Assembly: GCA_016210745.1 (NCBI GenBank)
Contig: JACQTO010000163.1
Span: 1 to 36,904, forward strand
DNA: 36,904 nt
Source: Betaproteobacteria bacterium
GTDB lineage: Bacteria; Pseudomonadota; Gammaproteobacteria; Burkholderiales; SG8-39
Reading direction: 5' to 3'
Numbering within the stretch: position 1 is the stretch's first letter; every line of letters begins with the position of its first letter. Positions 9,081 to 17,123 of this stretch are shown piece by piece. Below the pieces are notes generated by a model. The model saw nothing but the letters and a program-made list of their open reading frames with translations, had not been told where the DNA came from and did no database searches. A program made the position numbers and the translations under genes.

Positions 9081-10078
9081 TGAATAAGCTTCTTGGCCCC
9101 GCAGTTCTCGTGCCGCTTGCCGTTCTGGCGCTGCTTCTGGCGGTGCCGATGTTCGGCGGCCCGTACATCGTCTATTTGGTTACGTTCGCTCTCATCTTCA
9201 GCATTTTCGCGCTCGGCTACGACCTGCTCTTCGGCCATACCGGCATAGTCTCCTTTGGCCATAGCGTGTTCTACGGCATGCCGGCCTATGCGATCGGCAT
9301 GCTCTCCCAGACGGTGTTCGACATCAAGGATCCGTTCGTGCTCATCGGCGCCGCCATTCTCACCGGCATACTCTTTGGCGCGGCGATCGGCTGGATCTGC
9401 AGCTTCTCTCGCGGAATCTATCTGGCCATCGTGACCTTTGCCTTCGCGCACATTGCCGAGCTGTTCGTGTTCAGCGATCCGCGCGGAATTACCCGCGGTG
9501 AAAACAGCATCAACGCGATCCGGCCGGCGCCGCTTGCTTTCGGCGATTTTTCGCTCAACCTCTTTTCCGGCGTCGGGCTCTATTACCTGACTCTCGCATT
9601 TCTGCTGCTTGTCCTCGCGGGTCTGTGGCTGCTGATGCGCTCGCAGTGGGGCCGGGTATTTCATGCCATCCGCGAGAACGAAGAGCGGCTGCTGAGTCTG
9701 GGCTACAACACGCGGCCCTACAAGATACTGGCATTCGCTTTGTCAGGTGCGGTATCAGCAATCGCCGGTGCAATGATCGCGTTCTTGAACAACATCGTGT
9801 CTCCGGCGATGGTCGACTGGCAGGTCGGCGCCGAGATCCTTCTCATCACCGTGTTGGGCGGCGCAGGGACCATGGCCGGCCCGATTCTCGGGGCGTTCGT
9901 GGTGGTGTTTACGCAAAGTTACGCTTCATCCCTGGTCGGCGAAGGCAACTGGGTCTATGTCCTCGGCGCGCTCTATATCCTGGTGGCCATATTTCTTCCC
10001 GGGGGCATCCTTGCGCTGTTCCCGAAACTGTTGCCGTCGTATCGCCGCTTGGCAAGGCTGAAGGAAAGCAGCGGCTGA
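9080..10078 (+). CDS. ABC transporter permease, LivM type
   Basis: 332 residues with roughly nine hydrophobic segments. The LivM hallmark GYDLLFGHTGIVSFGHSVFY lies near residues 47-66, the coupling loop is AIRENEERLLSLGYN, and the segment GGAGTMAGPILGA lies near the C-terminus. It overlaps the LivH stop by one base and is the last gene of the importer operon. Its TGA stop lies at the first base of a 27-bp perfect inverted repeat that probably ends the transcript. Confidence 0.93.
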   Translation: MNKLLGPAVLVPLAVLALLLAVPMFGGPYIVYLVTFALIFSIFALGYDLLFGHTGIVSFGHSVFYGMPAYAIGMLSQTVFDIKDPFVLIGAAILTGILFGAAIGWICSFSRGIYLAIVTFAFAHIAELFVFSDPRGITRGENSINAIRPAPLAFGDFSLNLFSGVGLYYLTLAFLLLVLAGLWLLMRSQWGRVFHAIRENEERLLSLGYNTRPYKILAFALSGAVSAIAGAMIAFLNNIVSPAMVDWQVGAEILLITVLGGAGTMAGPILGAFVVVFTQSYASSLVGEGNWVYVLGALYILVAIFLPGGILALFPKLLPSYRRLARLKESSG

Positions 10079-10165
10079 AAAAATGGGGTCAGAGTAACAT
10101 TTCTGGAGCCTATCAAAGCAATTCGGTCTCGTTCTGACGAAATGTTACTCTGACCCCATTTTTTC
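10077..10165. repeat. 27-bp perfect inverted repeat with TGGGGTCAGAGT core; REP-like bidirectional terminator
   Basis: The left arm is 10077-10103 and the right arm 10139-10165, identical in reverse complement, around a 35-nt loop. Each arm contains the core TGGGGTCAGAGTAACAT preceded by six A, so both strands end in a stem plus T-run, as a two-way intrinsic terminator would. It lies between two convergent genes and overlaps both stop codons. The TGGGGTCAGAGT core is one I associate with short palindromic repeats near RAYT/Y1 transposases in betaproteobacterial genomes, and a RAYT gene occurs at 17124. Mobilisation by that protein is inference. Confidence 0.85.
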
Positions 10166-11515
10166 CTCGTTTACCTCCTGCGGCCGGTATTTCATGTTGT
10201 AGAGGCAAAACGGCATTAACTTGCCCTCTGAAGTGAGCTTATGCACGCAGCACCGCCGCGCGCGCTCGAGATCGAAGCTATAGGCATCCATCATGCCGTG
10301 AAAACCGATCGAAAAGCATTCCGCTCCTTCGAGAAGATCGGCCAATTTCGCCCTGGGGTCGGCATCCGAGCTATTGCAGCTGCAGCCCGAGGCGCTGCAG
10401 CCGATCTGGCCGAGCAGCGTCTCCCAGTCGCTGAAGTCGGCCACATGCCGGCGCAGAGCATCTTCGCCCAGCAGCCGATTGATCGGCACCAGTTCCCCAT
10501 CGCGTTTTACCACCACATAGGCGAACAACCCGCAGCGCGGATCGGGGCAGGACATCGGCATCAGATCGCCCGCGCGCAGGCGCCCCTCGCTTTGCCGCTC
10601 GATTGCGCGCATGAAGTGTCCGGCTGTAAATCGTTCCCCGCTTTTGGCTAACGCTGGCGGGTAGCGCCCGGACAAGACGACGGACTGAAAATTCACGCCG
10701 GTGAGGCGCCGCGCCGCCGCGAAGCGGATCATGTCCCACAGACGATCGTCGTTCACCCCCGGCACCACGGTCACCGAGAGCACGACCTGCAGGCCTGCGC
10801 TCTTGCAGTGGTCGATCGCACGCAGCTTGTGCGAAAGCAGATCGCGCCCGCGGATGTAGGTTGACGCCCCCGGATCCACTGTGTCCATCTGCAGATACAC
10901 GCCGGTCAGGCCGGCCTGGCGAAGGTCGTTCGCCAGACTCGGCCGCGAGGCGAGAAGCAGCCCGTTGGAATCGATCTCCAGCTTGCGATAACCCAGGCGG
11001 CTTGCCGCGCGCACGATTTCGAGGAGATCGGAGTGCAAGGTGGGCTCGCCGCCTGCGAACTGAAGAGGCGTCGCCGCACCTTCGGCCCGGCGCAGTTTCT
11101 CCAGGGCGGAGACCACCTGCGCGACCGTCAAATCCCTGCCTTGGGTGGTCGAATCTGCCAGGCACACCGGGCAAGGGAGGTTGCAGCGCGAAGTGATTTC
11201 GACGATCGCCAGACAGGTGTGCTGATCATGCGCCGGACAAAGGCCGCAGTCGTCGGGGCAGCCTTTGGCCTCGGGCACCGCGGGCTGTGCGGGCGATTGC
11301 ACGATGCGGGGCGAACGGCGCATGCGCTCGTAGGCTGCCAGATCGCTGGAGACCGCGCACTCGAAGTCGCCGTGCTGCGGGCATGCCTTTCGCATCACGA
11401 CCCCGCCGCGGGTCGCCACTACTTCGCCCGGGATGCTTTGCAGGCATTCCGGGCACATGCTTGAAACCGCGTGACGATATTGCCCGGGTTTGGCTAGCTG
11501 GATTTCCTGTGTCAC
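10145..11515 (-). CDS. Radical SAM protein resembling MJ0619/Tes tetraether lipid synthase
   Basis: 456 residues. An N-terminal zinc/FeS-like segment (MCPECLQSIPG ... ACPQHGDFE) is followed by GCPDDCGLCPAHDQHTC. Then comes the radical SAM cluster motif CNLPCPVC (CxxxCxxC) and GGEPTLH. Later the chain has YLQMDTVD, VVPGVNDD, a segment NFQSVVLSGRYPP, CPDPRCG, and a Cys-rich CSASGCSCN. This order matches my recollection of the MJ0619 family, whose archaeal member Tes joins lipid tails; other members are uncharacterised. The GTG start at 11515 has a weak RBS, so the N-terminus is uncertain. The last six residues (EKMGSE) and stop are encoded by the REP-like palindrome. The lipid role is a hypothesis. 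Confidence 0.85.
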   Translation of the reverse strand: MTQEIQLAKPGQYRHAVSSMCPECLQSIPGEVVATRGGVVMRKACPQHGDFECAVSSDLAAYERMRRSPRIVQSPAQPAVPEAKGCPDDCGLCPAHDQHTCLAIVEITSRCNLPCPVCLADSTTQGRDLTVAQVVSALEKLRRAEGAATPLQFAGGEPTLHSDLLEIVRAASRLGYRKLEIDSNGLLLASRPSLANDLRQAGLTGVYLQMDTVDPGASTYIRGRDLLSHKLRAIDHCKSAGLQVVLSVTVVPGVNDDRLWDMIRFAAARRLTGVNFQSVVLSGRYPPALAKSGERFTAGHFMRAIERQSEGRLRAGDLMPMSCPDPRCGLFAYVVVKRDGELVPINRLLGEDALRRHVADFSDWETLLGQIGCSASGCSCNSSDADPRAKLADLLEGAECFSIGFHGMMDAYSFDLERARRCCVHKLTSEGKLMPFCLYNMKYRPQEVNEEKMGSE

Positions 11516-11562
11516 ACGGAGCGCCGCGTTTAGTCGTTCATCAGGCGAATCTTCACGCTATC

Positions 11563-11681
11563 GGCGAGAATTGGCTTTTCATTACGTCTCATCATTTTGC
11601 AGCGCAATTGCTCTGCAATTGCGCTGCAAAATGATGAGATTGAATAAAGGCAGGATCAACTTCGCTGATTCCGCCTTATCC
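11563..11681 (+). repeat. Three-hairpin interspersed repeat, copy A
   Basis: Same layout as copies at 35459 and 36783. The 5' flank GGCGAGAATTGGC...ACGTC is followed by a perfect 24-bp stem (11587-11610 with 11616-11639, loop CTCTG). The spacer GATTGAATAAAGGC comes next, then a short hairpin (GGATCA...TGATTCC) and CCTTATCC. It lies between the stop of the 88-residue gene and the start of the radical SAM gene, both minus strand, so it is in the leader of the latter. The flanks align with the other copies, but the stem sequence is largely different while still perfectly paired. No protein is encoded. Confidence 0.8.
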
Positions 11682-11692
11682 ACACCGCGCCC

Positions 11693-11959
11693 TCACGCCG
11701 TCTCGATCATGATGCTCGCGTAGACGAGCTTGCGCTTGAATGCGGCGAGATCGGAGAGGGTGACGGTAACGCTGCGCGAGGGCCAGTCCGGATCGCCAAG
11801 CCGATCCTGCTCGCCGAGACTGGCGGCGATGTCCTCCTCGAGTACTTCCTTGAACTGAGCTTCGTCGTCGAGCGGGGATAAGAACGTGAGCCGATATTCG
11901 TCGGCTCCGAGCGCGTCGATCTTGACCTTCTTCCAAGGCTTGGACGGCAACGACAGCAT
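11693..11959 (-). CDS. Small protein of unknown function (88 aa)
   Basis: Begins MLSLPSKPWKKVKIDALG and ends YASIMIETA. It has no signal peptide, no Cys, and a charged mixed alpha/beta composition (FKEVLEEDIAASLGEQDRL in the middle; SVTVTLSDLAAFKRKL near the end). I do not recognise the family. ATG 11959 is preceded by a G-rich RBS (GGGGGG) at suitable spacing; an upstream ATG at 11980 would add seven residues. It lies downstream of the acetylene-hydratase-like gene on the same strand, separated by two strong hairpins. It could be an accessory of that enzyme or an unrelated gene. Confidence 0.65.
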   Translation of the reverse strand: MLSLPSKPWKKVKIDALGADEYRLTFLSPLDDEAQFKEVLEEDIAASLGEQDRLGDPDWPSRSVTVTLSDLAAFKRKLVYASIMIETA

Positions 11960-12013
11960 GGACAATCCCCCCCGAAACAAGCACCCCCGCCGCCATCGGC
12001 GCCGGGCACCGCA

Positions 12014-12074
12014 CCGGATGCTGTCCCCACAGCATCCGGCTGGATTCAGCGCTCGAAGTCAAAAGCGAGCGCTG
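12014..12074 (-). terminator. Tandem hairpins after the acetylene-hydratase-like gene
   Basis: Two perfect stems lie 7 bp apart: 12047-12055 with 12066-12074 (9 bp, CAGCGCTCG) and 12014-12024 with 12029-12039 (11 bp, CCGGATGCTGT, loop CCCC). Read on the minus strand they follow the Mo/W gene stop at 12126 and precede the 88-residue gene. Neither is followed by a clear T-run, so they may stabilise the mRNA 3' end or partly terminate. The flanks do not match the three-hairpin repeat. Confidence 0.5.
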
Positions 12075-12125
12075 TCGAATCTCGGCCCGCTAGGCGGCTC
12101 GTGCAGACGCTCTAGCCTCAGGTCC

Positions 12126-14285
12126 TTATTTCGCTTTCACCACTTCTCCCGCCGCTTGCTCTTCGGGTCGCCTGGGCCACTGCGGCTCTTCGGCGTAGAC
12201 GCGAACGGGGATGCCGCGCAACTGCACGGAACCGGTGCCCGGGTCGTAGGGCGGATCGGCGTCGGTCAGCACGTTGATGTTGTACTTGCGCCAGTCGTAC
12301 TCGTTGTCCTCCGCCTCGGTATCCCACCAGCCGAAAGCGGCCAGCACGACCCTGGGGTGCACGTAATCGGCAACCTTCAGGCGCTGCTGGATGCGGCCCT
12401 TGCGCGACTCGATGTAGATCATTTCGCCGTCCTTGAGACCGTACTTGGCGGCGGTGTCCGGATGCATCTCGCAGATGGCCTCGGCTTTGTACTTCTTCAT
12501 GGCCTGGATGTGCCGGTAGCCCGAGGCAAAATAGGCGCCCTCCTTGCCATTGGTCATGTAGAGCGGATAACGCTCGAATGCCTCCTTGCCAAAGCGCAGC
12601 GCCGCCACTTCCTTGAATGTGGGCAAGGGGCTCAAGCCCAGTTGCGCCATCTGCTGGGAATAGAACTCCACCTTGGCCGAAGGCGTCCTGAAGTAGGCCT
12701 GCGGATTCTCTTCGAGGTAATGCTTGGTGGGATCCAAGGCGCGCTTGACGCAGAACTCCTTGAAGGTCATGCCCGCTTCGGCCATGAAGATGTCGAGCGA
12801 CTCTTCCCAGTCCTCGAAGAAGTGCTCGCGCATGCCCATCTTCTTGGCGAGTTCATTGATCATCTTGGCGTCCGGCCACGCCTCTCCGGGCGGATCCACC
12901 CTCTTGGGCTGGGCTTTGACGTGGCCCAACCAGGCGGGCCAATAGGCGATCGAATTGTGCTCAAGCGGCAAGGCCGCTGGCAGAACGATGTCGGCGATCG
13001 CCGTAAACGACGTCGGGAAAATCTCCGCCACCACGAGGAAAGGCAGCTTCATGAAGGCTTCGTAGGTGGAGACCGAATCGGGGTAGGTCAGGAGGGGATT
13101 GGTGACGTGGCACATCGCCATCTTGACCGGGTACGGGTCCTCGCTGAGGATGGTCTTGATCAGCGATTGCGTCGGCACGTACGCCGCGCCCATGGCGATC
13201 GAGAATTCCTTGCCGATCGACTTGGCCGTGGGGCGGGGCAGCTTGCGATCGAAATAGAAGCGGCCCGGACGGCTGAATTTCGCCGGCGTCATCAGAACCT
13301 CCGCGCCGTGCCCGCCGACGTTACCGGTCAGCCCGCGCAGCATGTTGATCGCGCGACAGATCTGCAGGGCGGCCGCAGAGTTCTCCAGGGCATTGCCCCA
13401 CAGTATCTGCGCCGGTTTGCTGGTCGCGTAGACGCGCGCCACTTCCTGGATGACCTTTGTTTCTATCCAGGTTTCGTTCTTGACATCCTCGAGGCTGAAG
13501 TTCGCGACTTCCTTCTTCAGCTCCTCGAAACCGACAGTGTATTTGGCGACGTAGTCCTTGTCGTACAGGTCCTCGTCGATAATCACCTTGGCCATGCCCA
13601 TGGCCAAGGCGCCGTCGGAACCGGGCTTCAGGCGCAGCCAGTAATCGGCCTTGTCGCAATAGCGATTCTTGCCCGGCTCCATCATGATCAGCTTGGCGCC
13701 CTTCTTGAGCGAGGCGGTCATGTTCTCCCGCGACAGGCCGCGGAAGCAGTTTCCGGTATTGAGCGGATTCGCGCCCCAGATCACGACGCAGCCCACATTG
13801 TCGACTTCGTCCGAGATCACGTTCATCGTGCCGAAGGTGAAATGATCGGCGTGACCGGTCTGCACACCGCAATAGTTGCCCGGCGTGATGACGTTGGGGG
13901 TGCCGAGGTAAGTGGCAAACCGCTGCGCGAAGGCGTAGTCCAGGCTCTTGGGCTCGCCCAAAACCATGGCGATGCTCTCGGGGCCGAAGCTGTCGCGATA
14001 GAACTTCATCTTCTCGGCGATGGTGTCGAGTGCCTCGTCCCAGGTGATCCGCTCCCACAGGTTGAGGCCCCGCTCGGCGGCCCGTTTCAACGGGAACTGC
14101 AGACGCCTGCCGTGGCTATGCACTTCCGGAATGGTGTTCGGCCCCTTGGCCGATTCGCAGATGTTGCAATGCAGGCCGCTCTTTGTGTCGGCGATGACCT
14201 TGACGATCTTGTCGTTTTCGAAGGTCGCAGTCAGTGCGCAGTGACTGGGGCAAACGAAGCAGAAAATGCCTTCTTTTGTCTTCAT
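12126..14285 (-). CDS. Acetylene-hydratase-like molybdopterin/tungstopterin enzyme
   Basis: 719 residues. The [4Fe-4S] site uses C9, C12, C16 and C43 (C40 is an extra Cys). C139 in GNYCGVQTG is the likely Mo/W ligand. No Tat signal, so cytoplasmic. Length and many segments (for example LYDKDYVAKYTVGFEELK) resemble Pelobacter acetylene hydratase (about 730 aa). However, the catalytic Asp13 of that enzyme, next to C12, corresponds to Pro13 here, so acetylene hydration is unlikely. It probably acts on another substrate as a non-redox or redox W/Mo enzyme. Upstream on the same strand is a UbiD decarboxylase (225-bp gap), which suggests an aromatic or unsaturated acid pathway. I see no electron-transfer subunit next to it. 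Confidence 0.9.
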   Translation of the reverse strand: MKTKEGIFCFVCPSHCALTATFENDKIVKVIADTKSGLHCNICESAKGPNTIPEVHSHGRRLQFPLKRAAERGLNLWERITWDEALDTIAEKMKFYRDSFGPESIAMVLGEPKSLDYAFAQRFATYLGTPNVITPGNYCGVQTGHADHFTFGTMNVISDEVDNVGCVVIWGANPLNTGNCFRGLSRENMTASLKKGAKLIMMEPGKNRYCDKADYWLRLKPGSDGALAMGMAKVIIDEDLYDKDYVAKYTVGFEELKKEVANFSLEDVKNETWIETKVIQEVARVYATSKPAQILWGNALENSAAALQICRAINMLRGLTGNVGGHGAEVLMTPAKFSRPGRFYFDRKLPRPTAKSIGKEFSIAMGAAYVPTQSLIKTILSEDPYPVKMAMCHVTNPLLTYPDSVSTYEAFMKLPFLVVAEIFPTSFTAIADIVLPAALPLEHNSIAYWPAWLGHVKAQPKRVDPPGEAWPDAKMINELAKKMGMREHFFEDWEESLDIFMAEAGMTFKEFCVKRALDPTKHYLEENPQAYFRTPSAKVEFYSQQMAQLGLSPLPTFKEVAALRFGKEAFERYPLYMTNGKEGAYFASGYRHIQAMKKYKAEAICEMHPDTAAKYGLKDGEMIYIESRKGRIQQRLKVADYVHPRVVLAAFGWWDTEAEDNEYDWRKYNINVLTDADPPYDPGTGSVQLRGIPVRVYAEEPQWPRRPEEQAAGEVVKAK

Positions 14286-14510
14286 GATCAGTGTTCCGTT
14301 GAACAGTGGAAATAGATTGGCCGATGATTCATTTGATAGGGACTCCGGATCTTGCCATCAATTCAATTCTATTCAAGTCCATTGCAAATGGAAATCGGCA
14401 ATTCCCTGATTTCGATACTGCGAAATGCCCTTACTCACGATCGTGGTAATCGCGCGTGAGTTCGCACGATGCGAGCAGCGCATGAATGAAAGCAGCGGCA
14501 TCCCGCGCCT

Positions 14511-15998
14511 TCACTCCTTGAATCCGTATTCTTTCCAGCGACGATTCACCGTTTCCCAGTCTTCGGGATGGGGGTGCACCGTCGGCGGATAGCGCTTGCC
14601 GCCATACTGTTCCTCGGGCTCGAAGTCCATGTTCACCGTTGCGTCGATCAGGACGCGCGCCCATTTGCCAGTGCCGAACTTCAATGTGTCGCGATCCTTG
14701 AGCCGGGTGCTCGGATCGATTGCATTGCCGAAGGTACCCGGTACGACGAGTATGTCGCCCTCGGCGGCGTTGACGCGGTAGGCATAGGCCCAATCGAGCG
14801 ACGCATAATCGTGTATGTCGATGTCCTCGTCCACCACCCAGATGTGTTTGTAGCGCTGGTGCGATGCGTTCGTGCCCCAGATCGCCATCGCTGCCTGCTT
14901 GGCCTGGCCGCGGTAGCGCTGGCGTATCTGGATCATCAGCGTAGTGCCGTTGTTCACCGCCGGGCAGTGCACGTCGGTGACGCCGGGAACGCCGGAGCGA
15001 TCGAGGATATTCCACGCGAGCGCCGAGCGCTGCACGGAACTCATGATGCTGTTTTCGTTCAGCATCTTGGGCAGCGTGCCTTCGAGCGTGCCGAAGAAAA
15101 TCGGATTGTTTCGGTGCGTGATGGCGGTTACCCGGATCTTGTGCCTGAGGGCGGTCTCGCCCCCGAAATAGCCGGTGAATTCGCCGAATGCCCCCTCAAG
15201 CTCAAAGGTCTTGGGGTCATTGGAGATATAACCCTCGATCACCATCTCCGCGCTCGCCGGTACCATGAGCGGTACGGTTTCGCACTTCACCAATTCGACC
15301 GGCGCCCCGCGTATCGCTCCCATGACCTCGTACTCCGAGACATCCGGTGGAAACGGCGTGGCGGCGCAAAAGGGCAGACTCGGCTCCCAGCCGTACACAC
15401 AGGCGACCGGCATTTCCTCTCCCCGGTCGGCGTATTTCTGAAAATCTCCGCCCCAGTTCTGCGCCGGCCAGATAAGCGTCGGAATGGTGTTCTTCTTTCC
15501 GATCATGCCGCGATAGATGCCCACATTGAGCCGGCCCGTGTCCAGGTCGTTTGTGATGATGCCTGCCAGCGTATTGATATAGCGGCCGCCATCCTCGCGA
15601 TGCCATTTCGGGATCGGAAAATCGTAGAGATTGATGTCGTCGCCCTTGAGTATGTTCTCGCGCACCGGTCCGTCCTTCACGAGCACCGGCTTGACGCGCC
15701 CGTTGTAGGCCTTGCGCGTGGCTAGGACGAGTTCGGTGAGTGAGGCGTTCTTCGGCAAACCCAGCATCATCGCCACCCGCGCGTACTTCGACAGCCCACC
15801 GGTGAACAAGCGCGTGCAGCGGCCTTTCTGATAATCGGTGATGTTGTTGAAAAGAAGCGCGGGGCCATCGCCCTCGCCGAACGCCTTGCGCGCAACCGTA
15901 CCGAGTTCGCAATCCCAGTGCACCTCGGCGTTGACTTCGTGCAGTTCGCCTTCTTTTCGCAGATGTTCGATCCAGCCGCGCAGATCACCGAATACCAT
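14511..15998 (-). CDS. UbiD-family prenylated-FMN decarboxylase
   Basis: 495 residues from ATG 15998, which has a GGGAG RBS; a TTG at 16016 would add six. UbiD-type active-site residues are visible: R163 in NVGIYR, and E268/E273 in ELEGAFGEFTGY. The acidic segment KHIWVVDEDIDIHD holds the third catalytic acid. These enzymes use prenylated FMN, made by a UbiX prenyltransferase that is not in this window, to decarboxylate or carboxylate aromatic or alpha,beta-unsaturated acids. Substrate is unknown. Being upstream of an acetylene-hydratase-like enzyme, it may feed or drain the same pathway. Confidence 0.92.
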   Translation of the reverse strand: MVFGDLRGWIEHLRKEGELHEVNAEVHWDCELGTVARKAFGEGDGPALLFNNITDYQKGRCTRLFTGGLSKYARVAMMLGLPKNASLTELVLATRKAYNGRVKPVLVKDGPVRENILKGDDINLYDFPIPKWHREDGGRYINTLAGIITNDLDTGRLNVGIYRGMIGKKNTIPTLIWPAQNWGGDFQKYADRGEEMPVACVYGWEPSLPFCAATPFPPDVSEYEVMGAIRGAPVELVKCETVPLMVPASAEMVIEGYISNDPKTFELEGAFGEFTGYFGGETALRHKIRVTAITHRNNPIFFGTLEGTLPKMLNENSIMSSVQRSALAWNILDRSGVPGVTDVHCPAVNNGTTLMIQIRQRYRGQAKQAAMAIWGTNASHQRYKHIWVVDEDIDIHDYASLDWAYAYRVNAAEGDILVVPGTFGNAIDPSTRLKDRDTLKFGTGKWARVLIDATVNMDFEPEEQYGGKRYPPTVHPHPEDWETVNRRWKEYGFKE

Positions 15999-16369
15999 AC
16001 GATTACTCCCTCGCAATGTTTATTAACCCGTTTGCCGGCCAGTCTCGAAGGCTTGAATCGAAGCCCGTCGCGAACGACAAAGCGCTATCTCAAACCTGCC
16101 GAACTAGGGGAATTCAATTTGGCCGCCAAACGCAGCGTATTGTGCGCCGACCGGCTCGGGCGCGTGAACTCCTGAACTTCCGCAATGATCGCGCGCCTTG
16201 GGCCGTTACGCAAGCCGCTTAAGCAATGAACCGCGCAGCCGCTGCCTGCGAGCGGAAGGTCCAAAATGGGACGCTCCACAAGCGGCGCCCCGCGACAAAT
16301 ACCCCGGTCTATGGCAAGCTCTCGGCCAGGGCGCGGGCGTCAATCACGGTGAACCATGCAGGAGAAATA
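15999..16369. other. Divergent intergenic region, no gene seen
   Basis: 371 bp between the UbiD gene (minus) and the glutathione transferase gene (plus). The open frame running upstream of the transferase has no RBS or homology-like content. I see no strong promoter, FNR box, hairpin or repeat copy. Both promoters presumably lie here. Confidence 0.6.
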
Positions 16370-16978
16370 ATGCTGAAAATCTGGGGGCGGATCAATTCGA
16401 TCAACGTGCAGAAAGTCATGTGGACGGCAGCGGAGCTTGAGATCGGGCATGAGCGCGTCGACGCGGGCCGGCAATTCGGCGTGGTGAAGGAGCCCTGGTA
16501 CCTGAAGATGAACCCCAACGGTCTGGTGCCCACCATCGAGGACGACGGCTTCGTGCTGTGGGAGTCGAACGCCATCGTGCGCTACCTGTTCGCAAAATAC
16601 GGCAAGCCGCAGACCCAGGAGCTGCGTGCCGATGCCGACCGATGGATGGAGTGGTACTCCACCACCTACGCCGCCAAGGTCGCCACCGTTTTCCTGGGGC
16701 TTATCCGCACGCCCGCGCAAGAGCGCGACATGGGCGCGATCGAGGCCGCGCGCAAGGGCACGATCGAAAATCTGAAGATCCTCGAAGGACACCTTTCGGG
16801 ACGCGCTTACCTCTGCGGCAGCGAATTCACCATGGGGGACATCCCGCTCGGAGCCGGGGTATTCCGCTGGTACAACCTGCCGATCGAGCGGCCGTCCTAC
16901 CCGAACATCGAGGCCTGGTACAAGCGCCTGTGCAAGCGTCCCGCGTACCAGAAGCACGTGATGCTCCCGCTCAGTTGA
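16370..16978 (+). CDS. Glutathione S-transferase family protein
   Basis: 202 residues. The N-terminal thioredoxin-like domain starts MLKIWGRINSINVQKVMW, with likely catalytic or GSH-activating Ser10. It continues with the cis-Pro loop NGLVPTIED and the GSH-binding ESNAIVRYL. The C-terminal helical domain includes the N-capping motif FTMGDIPLGA. ATG 16370 was chosen because GGAG sits 5 bp upstream and the family begins here. It could handle electrophilic intermediates or ring cleavage products in the catabolic setting, but no substrate can be read. Monocistronic as far as visible. Confidence 0.92.
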   Translation: MLKIWGRINSINVQKVMWTAAELEIGHERVDAGRQFGVVKEPWYLKMNPNGLVPTIEDDGFVLWESNAIVRYLFAKYGKPQTQELRADADRWMEWYSTTYAAKVATVFLGLIRTPAQERDMGAIEAARKGTIENLKILEGHLSGRAYLCGSEFTMGDIPLGAGVFRWYNLPIERPSYPNIEAWYKRLCKRPAYQKHVMLPLS

Positions 16979-17123
16979 GCGGTTAATCGGCCCGACTCGC
17001 GCGCCCGGTCGAGCCTGCCCGGGAACCGGAACGCCGCTGCCCGGATCGCGGGCGAACCGGGGGCAGGTCAACTGGCGGCACGCATGATCGTTGAATATCC
17101 GAGATACGCGATGATCGCCGACC

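Noticed and set aside
12126-14285. Calling this gene acetylene hydratase
   Set aside because: The catalytic Asp13 is Pro, so only the family relation is claimed.
14431-14513. Short frame just after the UbiD stop (about 27 codons, GTG overlapping the stop)
   Set aside because: No RBS, no family resemblance and not like the small UbiD partners (VdcD/BsdD type). Treated as chance.
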